A model generated the notes under the pieces. It saw only the letters and a list, made by a program, of their open reading frames with translations, was not told the origin of the DNA and searched no databases. Below are positions 1-7,309 of a stretch of 11,768 nucleotides of DNA, piece by piece. The translations under genes were made by a program, and so were the position numbers. How positions within the stretch are numbered: position 1 is the first letter of the stretch; every line of letters starts with the position of its first letter. Source of the stretch: an uncultured Alphaproteobacteria bacterium. Its GTDB lineage: Bacteria > Pseudomonadota > Alphaproteobacteria > Rhizobiales > Aestuariivirgaceae. The stretch spans positions 1-11,768 of the forward strand of contig CALMLK010000332.1 in the NCBI GenBank assembly GCA_937868035.1, given 5' to 3'.

Positions 1-300
1 CTTGGTGCCATTGGGGCATTGGGTGTTGCCGATGCCACGGCGGGGCAGCGCCGAGGGGGCACCGTAGACATCCGCGTCCCCACCCGGGGCGGCGGCAGGC
101 GCGGACGGCTGGTAGGCCACTTGGGTGCCGCTTCCCGGTGCCGGAAGCTGCAAGTCCGGCGGCATGGTGAGGTTGTTGCCGGCGGGAACACTGGTGGCCT
201 GCGGTCCCCGGCCACGGTTCAGGAGGCCGGACGTCGAACATCCTGCCAAAAAGAGGCTGGCAGCAAGGAGGCACAAATTCACGACGCGGACATTCAACAT
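1..300 (-). CDS. Outer-membrane lipoprotein, BamF/DUF3035-like, N-terminal part (partial)
   Basis: The first 100 residues of a lipoprotein are visible; the gene continues past the left edge. It starts at ATG 300-298 with a short signal peptide: a hydrophobic stretch around residues 10-20 (LCLLAASLFLAG) and a lipobox L-A-G-C whose Cys21 would be lipidated. After cleavage the protein is rich in Pro, Gly and Ala and has the segment NNLTMPPDLQLPAP at about 42-55. An N-L-x-x-P-P-D-L motif of this kind is what I associate with the alphaproteobacterial lipoproteins called DUF3035 or BamF, a proposed accessory part of the BAM outer-membrane assembly complex. The gene lies 39 nt downstream of lspA on the same strand, an order I recall from Hyphomicrobiales. 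LspA would process this very product. The lipoprotein call is firm; the family call is inference because the conserved C-terminal region is outside the window. Confidence 0.75.
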   Translation of the reverse strand, partial: MLNVRVVNLCLLAASLFLAGCSTSGLLNRGRGPQATSVPAGNNLTMPPDLQLPAPGSGTQVAYQPSAPAAAPGGDADVYGAPSALPRRGIGNTQCPNGTK

Positions 301-339
301 ACTGGCAACCTGCTGCGGGATTCCGGCAAAACCATGGCC

Positions 340-828
340 CTATGACGTGCTGTTCTGGCGTGGGAAAAAGCCATCATAGACGAGCAAAACCACCCCGGCA
401 ACGATGGCGATATCGGCCACGTTGAAGATGTACCAGCTCCAGGTTCCCCAATGGAGGTGAACGAAATCCGCCACGGCCCCATAGAGCACCCGGTCCAGGG
501 CATTGCCGAGGGCGCCGCCGATGATCAGACCCAGCGCCGCCGCCGCCAGCGGATGCGTGGCCCGCGCCAGCCAGATCCACAGCACCACGGTGATGAGCAG
601 GCTCATCATCACGAGGATGAACTGGGCATGGGTGGTGAGGAGGCCATAGGACACGCCCTTGTTCCAGGCCATGAGCAGGTCGGCAAACGGGGTGAGCTGA
701 ATGGGTGGCCGCTCATCCAGATTGATGACGCGCAGGACCCAGGCCTTGCTCAACTGGTCGAGTGCAAACACCCACACCGCCAGCATCAGCCCGAGCCGCG
801 ACAGAGGTCCCCACAGCCGCGCCGTCAT
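340..828 (-). CDS. lspA: Lipoprotein signal peptidase (signal peptidase II)
   Basis: This inner-membrane aspartic protease cuts the signal peptide from prolipoproteins just before the lipidated cysteine. The 162-residue product has four hydrophobic segments (about 9-24, 67-88, 94-110 and 133-150). Family motifs are DQLSK (Asp24), WNKGVSYG (55-62), GNALDR with catalytic Asp112 and FNVADI with catalytic Asp139; these match the two aspartates of E. coli LspA (114 and 141). I chose ATG 828-826 because it overlaps the ileS stop as ATGA, a classic coupled junction, and gives the usual family length. An in-frame ATG at 855 would add nine residues inside ileS and cannot be excluded. The next gene downstream encodes a lipoprotein, a likely substrate. 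Expression probably depends on read-through from ileS. Confidence 0.95.
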   Translation of the reverse strand: MTARLWGPLSRLGLMLAVWVFALDQLSKAWVLRVINLDERPPIQLTPFADLLMAWNKGVSYGLLTTHAQFILVMMSLLITVVLWIWLARATHPLAAAALGLIIGGALGNALDRVLYGAVADFVHLHWGTWSWYIFNVADIAIVAGVVLLVYDGFFPRQNSTS

Positions 829-3800
829 ACCGTCTTGCCGAAGCGCGTCTGCCATTCACGGACGGCCTCGGCATCGCGCGGGGTGATGTCGGGGAAGTCC
901 TTGTCGGTGCCGATCGCCTTCGAGATTTTCCACGAGCGCGCACACTTCGGACCCTCCGCCTTGGCGAAGACGACGCCCACGCCCTTGACGTTGTCGAGGG
1001 CAAAGGCTCCCGCCGGTGCAGCGCCCGCGATGACTTCGATGGCGGAGGTGATGCAGACCTCGGCAAAATCATTGGCCATCAATGCCTCGACCTCGCCCGC
1101 ATCGCGCGCCACATAGACCCTGGGTGCGGCTTCGAGTGAGGAGCCGATCGACTTGTTGGCGCGTTCGATTTCAAGCGCGCCGGTCACCACGCTGCGCACG
1201 TCGCGGATCTTTTCCCACTTGGCGGCCAGCGCATCGTCGCGCCATTCATCCGGCGCCTTGGCGAAAGGCATGAGGTGAACGGAGGAACCCTCGCCGCCAA
1301 AGCGGGAGAGCCAGACCTCTTCCATGGTGAAGACGAGGATGGGCGCCCACCAGGTGGTGAGGCAATGGAACAACTGGTCGATGACCGAGCGGCAGGACTT
1401 GCGCTTGGCACTGGACCAGGGATCGCAATAAAGCGCGTCCTTGCGGATGTCGAAGTAGAAGGCCGAGAGATCGGCATTCATGAACTGCGTGAGTGCCGCG
1501 AAGATGCGCTTGTAGTCGTAGACCTTGTAGGCGGCACGGACGATGCCATCCAGTTCCCACAGCTTGTGCAGCACATAGCGCTCAAGCTCCGGCATGTCCT
1601 TGCAGTAGACCTGCTCCCAGTCCTTGAGACCATCGAGTGCGCCCAGCATGTAGCGGAAGGTGTTGCGGAGCTTGCGGTAGGCTTCGACGTTGGACTTGAT
1701 GATCTCGGGTCCGATGCGCATGTCGTCGGAATAGTCCGAAGACGCCACCCAGAGGCGGAGGATGTCCGCGCCCGAATTCTTGATCACGTCCTGCGGGGCC
1801 ACCACGTTGCCTAGAGACTTCGACATCTTGCGGCCGTCCTCGGCCATGATGAAGCCGTGGGTGAGCACCTGGTCATAGGGCGCGCGGCCGCGGGTGCCGC
1901 AGCTTTCCAGCAACGAGGAATGGAACCAGCCGCGATGCTGGTCCGAGCCTTCGAGATAAATATCAGCCGGCCACTTCAGTTCCGGGTTGCCCTCCAGCGT
2001 GAAGGCATGGGTGCAGCCGGAGTCGAACCAGACATCGAGGATGTCGCGCACCTGTTCGTAATCCTGCGAATTGTATTCGGGCGCGAGGAAGCGCGTCGCC
2101 GCGCCATCGGCGAACCAGGCGTCGGCGCCCTCTTCACAGAACGAGTCATAAACCCGTTGGTTCACTTTGGAATCATTCAGAATTTCACCCGTTGCCTTGT
2201 TCACGAACACGGCGATGGGAACGCCCCAGGCGCGCTGGCGCGAGATCACCCAGTCGGGCCGTTCGCTGATCATGCCGCGCAGGCGGTTCTGGCCTGCAGG
2301 CGGAAAGAACTGCGTCTGCTCGATGGCGGCCAGCGCCTTTTCACGGAGCGAGTTGGGCTGGCCATCGCCCATGGAGATGAACCACTGCGGCGTGTTGCGG
2401 AAGATGATCGGCTTCTTGGAACGCCAGGAATGCGGATACTGGTGCTTCAGCCGTTCACGCGCCACCAGCTTGCCGGCCGCGCGCAGGGCCGCGATGACCG
2501 CTTCGTTGGCATCGCCCTTCTCGCCCTTGTCGGTGATGACGCGCTTGCCTTCGAAGCCCGGCGCATCCTTGGTGTAATATCCGTCGGCATCGACAGGTGT
2601 CGGGATCAGCGTGAAGTCGTGGCCATATGTCTCGGCCAGTTCGCGCTGGTGGTGAATCCAGATATTGTAGTCGTCGGCACCGTGGCTGGGTGCCGTGTGG
2701 ACGAAGCCCGTGCCGGCATCGTCAGTCACGTGGTCGCCATCCAGCAGGGGAATGGCGTAATCATAGCCCATGGCCTTGAGGGGATGGTCGCAGACGATGG
2801 CTGCAATTTCCTTGGCCTCGACGACGCGCAGGTCGCGCCAGCCTGTCACCTTCGCGGCCTTCATCACGGCTTCGATCAGCTTGGTGGCGATGATGAGCTT
2901 GTCGCCCGCGGCCAGCCAGTTGCCCTCCGGTGCGTCCGTCACCTTCACGAGGCTGTACTCGATGCGCTGCGAATAGCTGATGGCGCGGTTGCCGGGGATG
3001 GTCCAGGGCGTGGTGGTCCAGATCACCACGCTGGCATCGTCAAGGGACTGGTCGGCGGTGAACTCCGCCTTGTCCACCGTCTGGCCGGGGTGGCTTTCGC
3101 CCGCCACAAGCGTGACGAGATCATACAGGCGTTGCAGCACCGAGCCCGTGTGCGCCTTGTCGTGGCTGCGCACCGGGAACTTCACGGTGATCGCGTCGCT
3201 GGTGTAGTCCTGATATTCGACTTCGGCTTCGGCGAGCGCGGTCTTCTCGACCACGGACCACATCACCGGCTTCGAGCCGCGGTAGAGCTGGCCCGTTTCG
3301 GCGAACTTCATCAACTCACGGGCAATCACCGCTTCCGAGCGGAAGTTCATGGTGGTGTAGGGGTTGTCCCAGTTGCCTTCCACGCCGAGGCGCTTGAATT
3401 CGGCGCGCTGCACGCCAATCCAGCCTTGCGCGAACTCGCGGCATTCGCGGCGAAACTCGTTCACGGGAACCGCGTCCTTGTTCTTGCCCTTGGCGCGGTA
3501 CTGCTCCTCGATCTTCCATTCGATGGGAAGGCCGTGGCAATCCCAGCCCGGAACATAGTGGGAGTCATAGCCCGCCATCTGGGCCGAACGCGTGACCATG
3601 TCCTTGAGGATCTTGTTGAGAGCGTGGCCGATGTGGATGTTGCCGTTGGCATAGGGCGGGCCATCGTGCAGCACGAATTTCTCGCGCCCCTTGCCCTGCT
3701 CGCGCATGCGGCGGAACAAATCCATGCCGGCCCAGCGCTTCAGGAGCTGCGGCTCCTTCTCTGGCAATCCGGCACGCATGTGAAAATCGGTTGCGGGCAG

Positions 3801-3872
3801 GAAGACGGTATCGCGGTAGCGGTCGGTCTTCGGATCGGATTTGGGATCGGATTTCTTGGGCTGGTCGGTCAT
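825..3872 (-). CDS. ileS: Isoleucyl-tRNA synthetase
   Basis: This cytoplasmic class I synthetase charges tRNA-Ile and edits misactivated valine. The 1015-residue product has a Lys/Asp/Pro-rich N-terminal extension (about 1-18, with SDPK repeated), the HIGH signature at 80-83, [12 protein letters not shown] at 109-120, the CP1 editing domain (about 225-430, with [12 protein letters not shown] at 285-296 and [16 protein letters not shown] at 387-402) and KMSKS at 682-686, followed by the anticodon-binding region. The usual C-terminal zinc-binding segment is degenerate: only Cys977 of the CxxC pair remains (KCARSW) and no second pair follows. The start at ATG 3872-3870 fits homologues, but no Shine-Dalgarno sequence is obvious upstream. 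The stop overlaps the lspA start. The upstream gene is divergent, so ileS is first in its unit, with its promoter presumably within 3873-3969. I saw no leader hairpin or T-box. Confidence 0.97.
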   Translation of the reverse strand: MTDQPKKSDPKSDPKTDRYRDTVFLPATDFHMRAGLPEKEPQLLKRWAGMDLFRRMREQGKGREKFVLHDGPPYANGNIHIGHALNKILKDMVTRSAQMAGYDSHYVPGWDCHGLPIEWKIEEQYRAKGKNKDAVPVNEFRRECREFAQGWIGVQRAEFKRLGVEGNWDNPYTTMNFRSEAVIARELMKFAETGQLYRGSKPVMWSVVEKTALAEAEVEYQDYTSDAITVKFPVRSHDKAHTGSVLQRLYDLVTLVAGESHPGQTVDKAEFTADQSLDDASVVIWTTTPWTIPGNRAISYSQRIEYSLVKVTDAPEGNWLAAGDKLIIATKLIEAVMKAAKVTGWRDLRVVEAKEIAAIVCDHPLKAMGYDYAIPLLDGDHVTDDAGTGFVHTAPSHGADDYNIWIHHQRELAETYGHDFTLIPTPVDADGYYTKDAPGFEGKRVITDKGEKGDANEAVIAALRAAGKLVARERLKHQYPHSWRSKKPIIFRNTPQWFISMGDGQPNSLREKALAAIEQTQFFPPAGQNRLRGMISERPDWVISRQRAWGVPIAVFVNKATGEILNDSKVNQRVYDSFCEEGADAWFADGAATRFLAPEYNSQDYEQVRDILDVWFDSGCTHAFTLEGNPELKWPADIYLEGSDQHRGWFHSSLLESCGTRGRAPYDQVLTHGFIMAEDGRKMSKSLGNVVAPQDVIKNSGADILRLWVASSDYSDDMRIGPEIIKSNVEAYRKLRNTFRYMLGALDGLKDWEQVYCKDMPELERYVLHKLWELDGIVRAAYKVYDYKRIFAALTQFMNADLSAFYFDIRKDALYCDPWSSAKRKSCRSVIDQLFHCLTTWWAPILVFTMEEVWLSRFGGEGSSVHLMPFAKAPDEWRDDALAAKWEKIRDVRSVVTGALEIERANKSIGSSLEAAPRVYVARDAGEVEALMANDFAEVCITSAIEVIAGAAPAGAFALDNVKGVGVVFAKAEGPKCARSWKISKAIGTDKDFPDITPRDAEAVREWQTRFGKTV

Positions 3873-3958
3873 GGTGGCGGGCTTGTAACTGCTTTGGTGC
3901 AATGAATAAAGTACTGTTGGATTGGACCCCGCCTCCGGCTTTTGGCATGCTGGGCCGG

Positions 3959-3964
3959 AAGGAG
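3959..3964 (+). promoter_or_regulatory. Ribosome binding site of the DUF1989 gene
   Basis: AAGGAG lies 5 nt before ATG 3970. It settles the start there rather than at the in-frame TTG at 3922, which would add 16 residues without a family match. Confidence 0.75.
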
Positions 3965-3969
3965 AACCC

Positions 3970-4563
3970 ATGTCCCGCCACACCATCCCCGCCCGGGCCG
4001 GAAAGGCCCACCGCCTCGAAAAGGGCCAGTCCGTCCGCGTCATCAATACCCACGGCAACCATGTGGTCGATTTCTGGGCCTTCAATGCCAATGATTTCCG
4101 GGAATACCTGGGCATGGAGCATTGCCGCGCCTTCTGGTCCCGGCTGTTCCCCGTGGCGGGCGACAAGATGATCACCAACCGCCGCCGCCCCATCCTCACC
4201 CTGACGGAGGACAATTCGCCCGGGCGGCACGATACGCTGATCGCCCCTTGCGACAACGAACGCTACGGCCTCCTCGGCTGCACCCACTACCACGACAATT
4301 GCCGGGACAACCTGCATGCGGGCCTGGCGGCCCTGGGCATCACCATTCCCTACACGCCGGATTCCCTCAACCTGTTCATGAACATTCCCTGGCGGCAGGA
4401 TGGCGCGCTGGAATGGGGCAACTGCCTGTGCAAGCCCGGCGACAGCGTGGTGTTCAAGGCAGAAATGGATGCCATCATTGCCTACTCAGCCTGTCCGCAG
4501 GACATGCTGCCCATCAACAACGGCGTGACCACGGAAGCCCATTACGAAATCCTGACGGGCTGA
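3970..4563 (+). CDS. DUF1989 (urea-carboxylase-associated family) protein
   Basis: This 197-residue soluble protein has no signal peptide. It shows the DUF1989 hallmarks: HVVDFWAF at 31-38, [14 protein letters not shown] at 87-100, the Cys/His-rich [12 protein letters not shown] at 104-115, LNLFMNIP at 133-140, and the C-terminal [24 protein letters not shown] block (155-178) ending PINNG. Paired family members (UAAP1/UAAP2) encoded beside urea or guanidine carboxylases are now known to act as a carboxyguanidine deiminase (CgdAB). This copy stands alone, with no carboxylase or transporter in view, so its substrate cannot be assigned; a metal-dependent role on a small nitrogen compound is only a guess from the Cys/His residues. 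The gene is divergent from ileS (97 nt apart) and is followed 8 nt later by a P-loop NTPase gene, suggesting cotranscription. Family membership is firm and function is unknown. Confidence 0.85.
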   Translation: MSRHTIPARAGKAHRLEKGQSVRVINTHGNHVVDFWAFNANDFREYLGMEHCRAFWSRLFPVAGDKMITNRRRPILTLTEDNSPGRHDTLIAPCDNERYGLLGCTHYHDNCRDNLHAGLAALGITIPYTPDSLNLFMNIPWRQDGALEWGNCLCKPGDSVVFKAEMDAIIAYSACPQDMLPINNGVTTEAHYEILTG

Positions 4564-4571
4564 ACCGGCCG

Positions 4572-5228
4572 ATGCCGCTCGTCGAAATGGTGGGCGCAAA
4601 CGGGGTGGGCAAGAGCACGCTGGCGGCGGCGCTGCTCGCGGGCGAGCCGGAGGACGGGTGGAAGGACCTCCAGTCTCTCGTCATCGATGCGGCACGCCTT
4701 GAGGTGCCCCTGCCCCCGCCCTATCCCCGCCTGATCGACGGCAAGGCGCGATGGCTCGCGGCGCAAGGCGCGCCGCCGGAGGTGATCGCCCGCGCATCGG
4801 AAACATCCGTTCACCGGGCGTGGCGCGACCATATGGTGCGGGCGGAAAGCCCGGAACTGCTTCTCCTCTCGGATGAACATGTACTGCAGCACTTTTGCGG
4901 TGAAGTGTTGGACCTCGCCGTGCAGGAGCCCGCCATGGCCCGGGCGTTTCTGGACCAGCGCTTCGTGATGTATCTTCAGAATTCCCCTGACAACATCCTC
5001 GCCAATCTCAAAGCCCGCACTGCCGGAGACGGCGCACTGCAGGAAGAGGCCGTGGTGCGCGACGTGACCCGTTTCCAGCAGCGCCTGCAGGAGTTTGGAC
5101 ACGTGCTGCATGCCCTTGGCGGCACCTGCATTGTCCTCGACATGCAACAGGGCCTGGCCGCTTGCGAAGCGCAGGCCCGTCTTTTCCTTGCAGACGTGAA
5201 GATGCTCGCCAGATCACACTTTGGCTAG
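4572..5228 (+). CDS. Unrecognised P-loop NTPase, possibly a small-molecule kinase
   Basis: I do not recognise this 218-residue protein beyond its nucleotide-binding fold. A Walker A loop, GANGVGKST, sits at residues 8-16, directly after a short first strand. LLLLSDEHVLQHF (96-108) occupies the place of the Walker B or DRY-type acidic motif of thymidylate-kinase-like enzymes. VMYLQNSPDNILANLKAR (132-149) resembles the strand plus LID-like helix of that superfamily, which carries basic residues near ATP. There is no signal peptide or membrane segment, and no ABC signature, so it is unlikely to be a transporter ATPase. ATG 4572 follows the previous stop by 8 nt; ATG 4587 (residue 6) would cut into the first strand. 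No strong ribosome binding site is visible, which fits translational coupling to the DUF1989 gene. It ends 9 nt from the convergent gor stop. A nucleotide- or metabolite-kinase role is inference. Confidence 0.75.
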   Translation: MPLVEMVGANGVGKSTLAAALLAGEPEDGWKDLQSLVIDAARLEVPLPPPYPRLIDGKARWLAAQGAPPEVIARASETSVHRAWRDHMVRAESPELLLLSDEHVLQHFCGEVLDLAVQEPAMARAFLDQRFVMYLQNSPDNILANLKARTAGDGALQEEAVVRDVTRFQQRLQEFGHVLHALGGTCIVLDMQQGLAACEAQARLFLADVKMLARSHFG

Positions 5229-5237
5229 GCCGGTCCG

Positions 5238-6599
5238 TTACGCCTTCCAGGGCTCTCGCATGGTCACGAGTTCTTCTGCGGCTGTGGGGTGCACGGCCAT
5301 GGTGGCGTCGAACTGCGCTTTGGTGGCGCCGCAGGTGATGGCGATGCCGAGGAGCTGCGCCATTTCGCCAGCGTCCGGACCTGCGATGTGACAGCCGAGC
5401 ACGCGGTCGGTTTCGCCGTCGACGACGAGTTTCATCAGCATGCGTTCCTCGCGTCCGGACAGCGTATGCTTCATGGGCCGGAAGCTGGACTTGTAGATGA
5501 CAACCTTCTCATGGCCCGCACGGGCCTGCGCCTCGGTGAGGCCCACCGTTCCCAGTTCCGGTTGTGAGAACACCGCCGTCGGGATCAGGGAGTGATTGAC
5601 CGAGGCCGGCTTGTTGCCGAACACCGTGTCGGCGAAGGCATGGCCCTCGCGGATCGCCACCGGGGTGAGATTGACGCGGTTGGTCACATCACCCACCGCG
5701 TAGATTGAATCCACTTTCGTCTTCGAATGGGCATCGACGTCGATGGCGCCATGGGGTGTGCCATGCAGCCCCACGCTTTCGAGACCGAGGTCGAAGGTGT
5801 TGGGGATGCGGCCTGTCGCGAACATCACCTGGCCAGCGCCAAAGGCCGTGCCGTCGGTTAGTGTCACGCGCACGCCGTCTCCGGAGCGGGCGAGTTCATG
5901 CACATCCACGTTGGTGCGGATGTCGATCCCCTTCTTCTTCATTTCGGCGGCGAGATGGTTGCGCAAGTCGTCATCGAAGCCGCGCAGGATCTGCTCGCCG
6001 CGATAGAGAAGAACCGTTTCGACTCCGAGACCATTGAAGATGCCGGCAAATTCCACCGCGATATAGCCACCACCCACGATCACCATGCGGCGGGGCAAGC
6101 GCTCGAGATGAAAGGCCTCGTTCGACGTGATGGCGAGTTCGCGTCCCGGCAGGTGTTGCGGCACGAAGGGTGAGGCGCCGGTGGCGACGAGGATGTATCT
6201 GGCACTCACCTTGCGGCCAGACGCCAGTTGCACCTCATGAGGGCCGGTGATGGTGGCGCGCTCCTGGATCAGTTCCGCGCCGGAGGATTCGAGGTTGCGG
6301 ATATAGGCCTTGTTCAGGCGGTCGATTTCCTTGTCCTTGTTTTCCACCAGCGTGGACCAGTCGAAGGACACTTTCTCCGTGGTCCAGCCGAAGCCGACCG
6401 CGTCTTCAAACTCCTCGGCGAATTTCGAGGCGTAGACGAAGAGCTTCTTGGGCACGCAGCCGCGGATGACGCAGGTGCCGCCCACGCGGTATTCCTCCGC
6501 GACCGCAACCCTGGCGCCATGCCGTGCCGCGATGCGGCCGGCCCGGACACCGCCCGAGCCTGCGCCGATCACAAAGAGGTCGTAGTCGTAGGCGCTCAC
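5238..6599 (-). CDS. gor: Glutathione-disulfide reductase
   Basis: This cytosolic FAD enzyme reduces glutathione disulfide with NADPH. The 453 residues carry the FAD-binding GAGSGG (12-17), the redox disulfide GGTCVIRGCVPKK (Cys43 and Cys48), the NADPH-binding GGGYIAVEFAG (176-186) followed by Arg200 and Arg206, which match the phosphate-binding arginines that give NADPH preference, the second FAD motif AVGD (301-304), and the C-terminal HPTAAEE with catalytic His437 and Glu442. The length is that of bacterial glutathione reductases, and the paired arginines argue against dihydrolipoamide or mercuric reductase. The start is GTG 6599-6597, overlapping the rpiA stop as GTGA, with GAGGA about 13-17 nt upstream. 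It is the last gene of the gabD-rpiA-gor operon. In several rhizobia, as I recall, rpiA and gor are separated by a small DUF2059 gene; that gene is absent here. Confidence 0.96.
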   Translation of the reverse strand: MSAYDYDLFVIGAGSGGVRAGRIAARHGARVAVAEEYRVGGTCVIRGCVPKKLFVYASKFAEEFEDAVGFGWTTEKVSFDWSTLVENKDKEIDRLNKAYIRNLESSGAELIQERATITGPHEVQLASGRKVSARYILVATGASPFVPQHLPGRELAITSNEAFHLERLPRRMVIVGGGYIAVEFAGIFNGLGVETVLLYRGEQILRGFDDDLRNHLAAEMKKKGIDIRTNVDVHELARSGDGVRVTLTDGTAFGAGQVMFATGRIPNTFDLGLESVGLHGTPHGAIDVDAHSKTKVDSIYAVGDVTNRVNLTPVAIREGHAFADTVFGNKPASVNHSLIPTAVFSQPELGTVGLTEAQARAGHEKVVIYKSSFRPMKHTLSGREERMLMKLVVDGETDRVLGCHIAGPDAGEMAQLLGIAITCGATKAQFDATMAVHPTAAEELVTMREPWKA

Positions 6600-7309
6600 T
6601 TGGCCTTGATTTCCTCGGTTCCGCTTGCCGTCGCCATGATGACACGGGAGGCGATGCCATTGAAGAGGCCGTTGTTCACAACACCGGGAATGTTGTTCAA
6701 CATCACTTCAAGACGCTCGGGTTCCTTGATCTCGCCGCAGGCCGCATCGATGATGGCGTTGCCCATGTCGGTGCGGAACATCTGCCCGTCACGCGCGCGC
6801 AATGTCATCTTCGGGTTCATGCCGAGCATGCGGAACACGCGCTCGATCTTCCAGGCGGTGGCCTTGATCCCCATGTTGACGACTTCGATGGGCAGCGGGA
6901 ACTGGCCCAGCACCTTCACGCGCTTGCTCTCGTCGGTGATGATGACCACGTCCTTGGCAGACGTCGCCACGATCTTCTCGATCAGCAAGGCACCGCCGCC
7001 GCCCTTGATGAGGCGGAGTTCCGGATCGAATTCATCCGCACCATCGATGCAGAGATCGAGGAAGGGATGTTCGCCCAGCGTGGTCAGGGGAATGCCGAGT
7101 TCCTTGGCGAGATCGGCCGTCGCCTTCGAGGTGGGTACGCCTTTCACCTCAAGTCCCTGCTTCACCTGCTCGCCCAGGCCACGGATGAAATGATTGGCCG
7201 TGGACCCCGTGCCGAGGCCGAGGTTCATGCCGGACTTCACAAGTTTCAGGGCTTCCAGCGCCGCGGCCTTCTTCTGTTCGTCGGCGCTTGCCACTTTCTT
7301 CGCACTCAT
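6596..7309 (-). CDS. rpiA: Ribose-5-phosphate isomerase A
   Basis: It interconverts ribose 5-phosphate and ribulose 5-phosphate in the non-oxidative pentose phosphate pathway. The 237-residue product has the phosphate-binding GLGTGSTA (31-38), VPTS (58-61), IDGADE (88-93) with Asp89 and Asp92, KGGGGALL (102-109) with Lys102, and Glu111. These correspond, with a constant offset of eight residues, to Asp81, Asp84, Lys94 and Glu103 of E. coli RpiA, so the active site is intact. ATG 7309-7307 overlaps the gabD stop (ATGA), and the rpiA stop overlaps the GTG of gor (GTGA). Both junctions indicate one translationally coupled transcript. The N-terminus is slightly extended and Lys/Ala-rich. The enzyme also feeds nucleotide synthesis, so the gene may be essential unless an RpiB exists elsewhere. 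Confidence 0.97.
   Translation of the reverse strand: MSAKKVASADEQKKAAALEALKLVKSGMNLGLGTGSTANHFIRGLGEQVKQGLEVKGVPTSKATADLAKELGIPLTTLGEHPFLDLCIDGADEFDPELRLIKGGGGALLIEKIVATSAKDVVIITDESKRVKVLGQFPLPIEVVNMGIKATAWKIERVFRMLGMNPKMTLRARDGQMFRTDMGNAIIDAACGEIKEPERLEVMLNNIPGVVNNGLFNGIASRVIMATASGTEEIKAK

Noticed and set aside
1857..3905. A 682-codon open frame on the plus strand, antisense to ileS
   Set aside because: It lies wholly within ileS, has no recognisable domain, and its His/Val/Gly/Ala/Arg-rich composition is that of an antisense shadow in high-GC codon usage.
3873..3969. T-box or other riboswitch before ileS
   Set aside because: The gap is only 97 nt and shared with a divergent gene. No specifier stem or T-box-like sequence is seen, and T-boxes are not typical of Alphaproteobacteria.
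3873..4256. N-terminal extension of ileS by 128 residues
   Set aside because: It would overlap the DUF1989 gene head-on, and the extra residues do not resemble IleRS, which begins properly at MTDQPKK.
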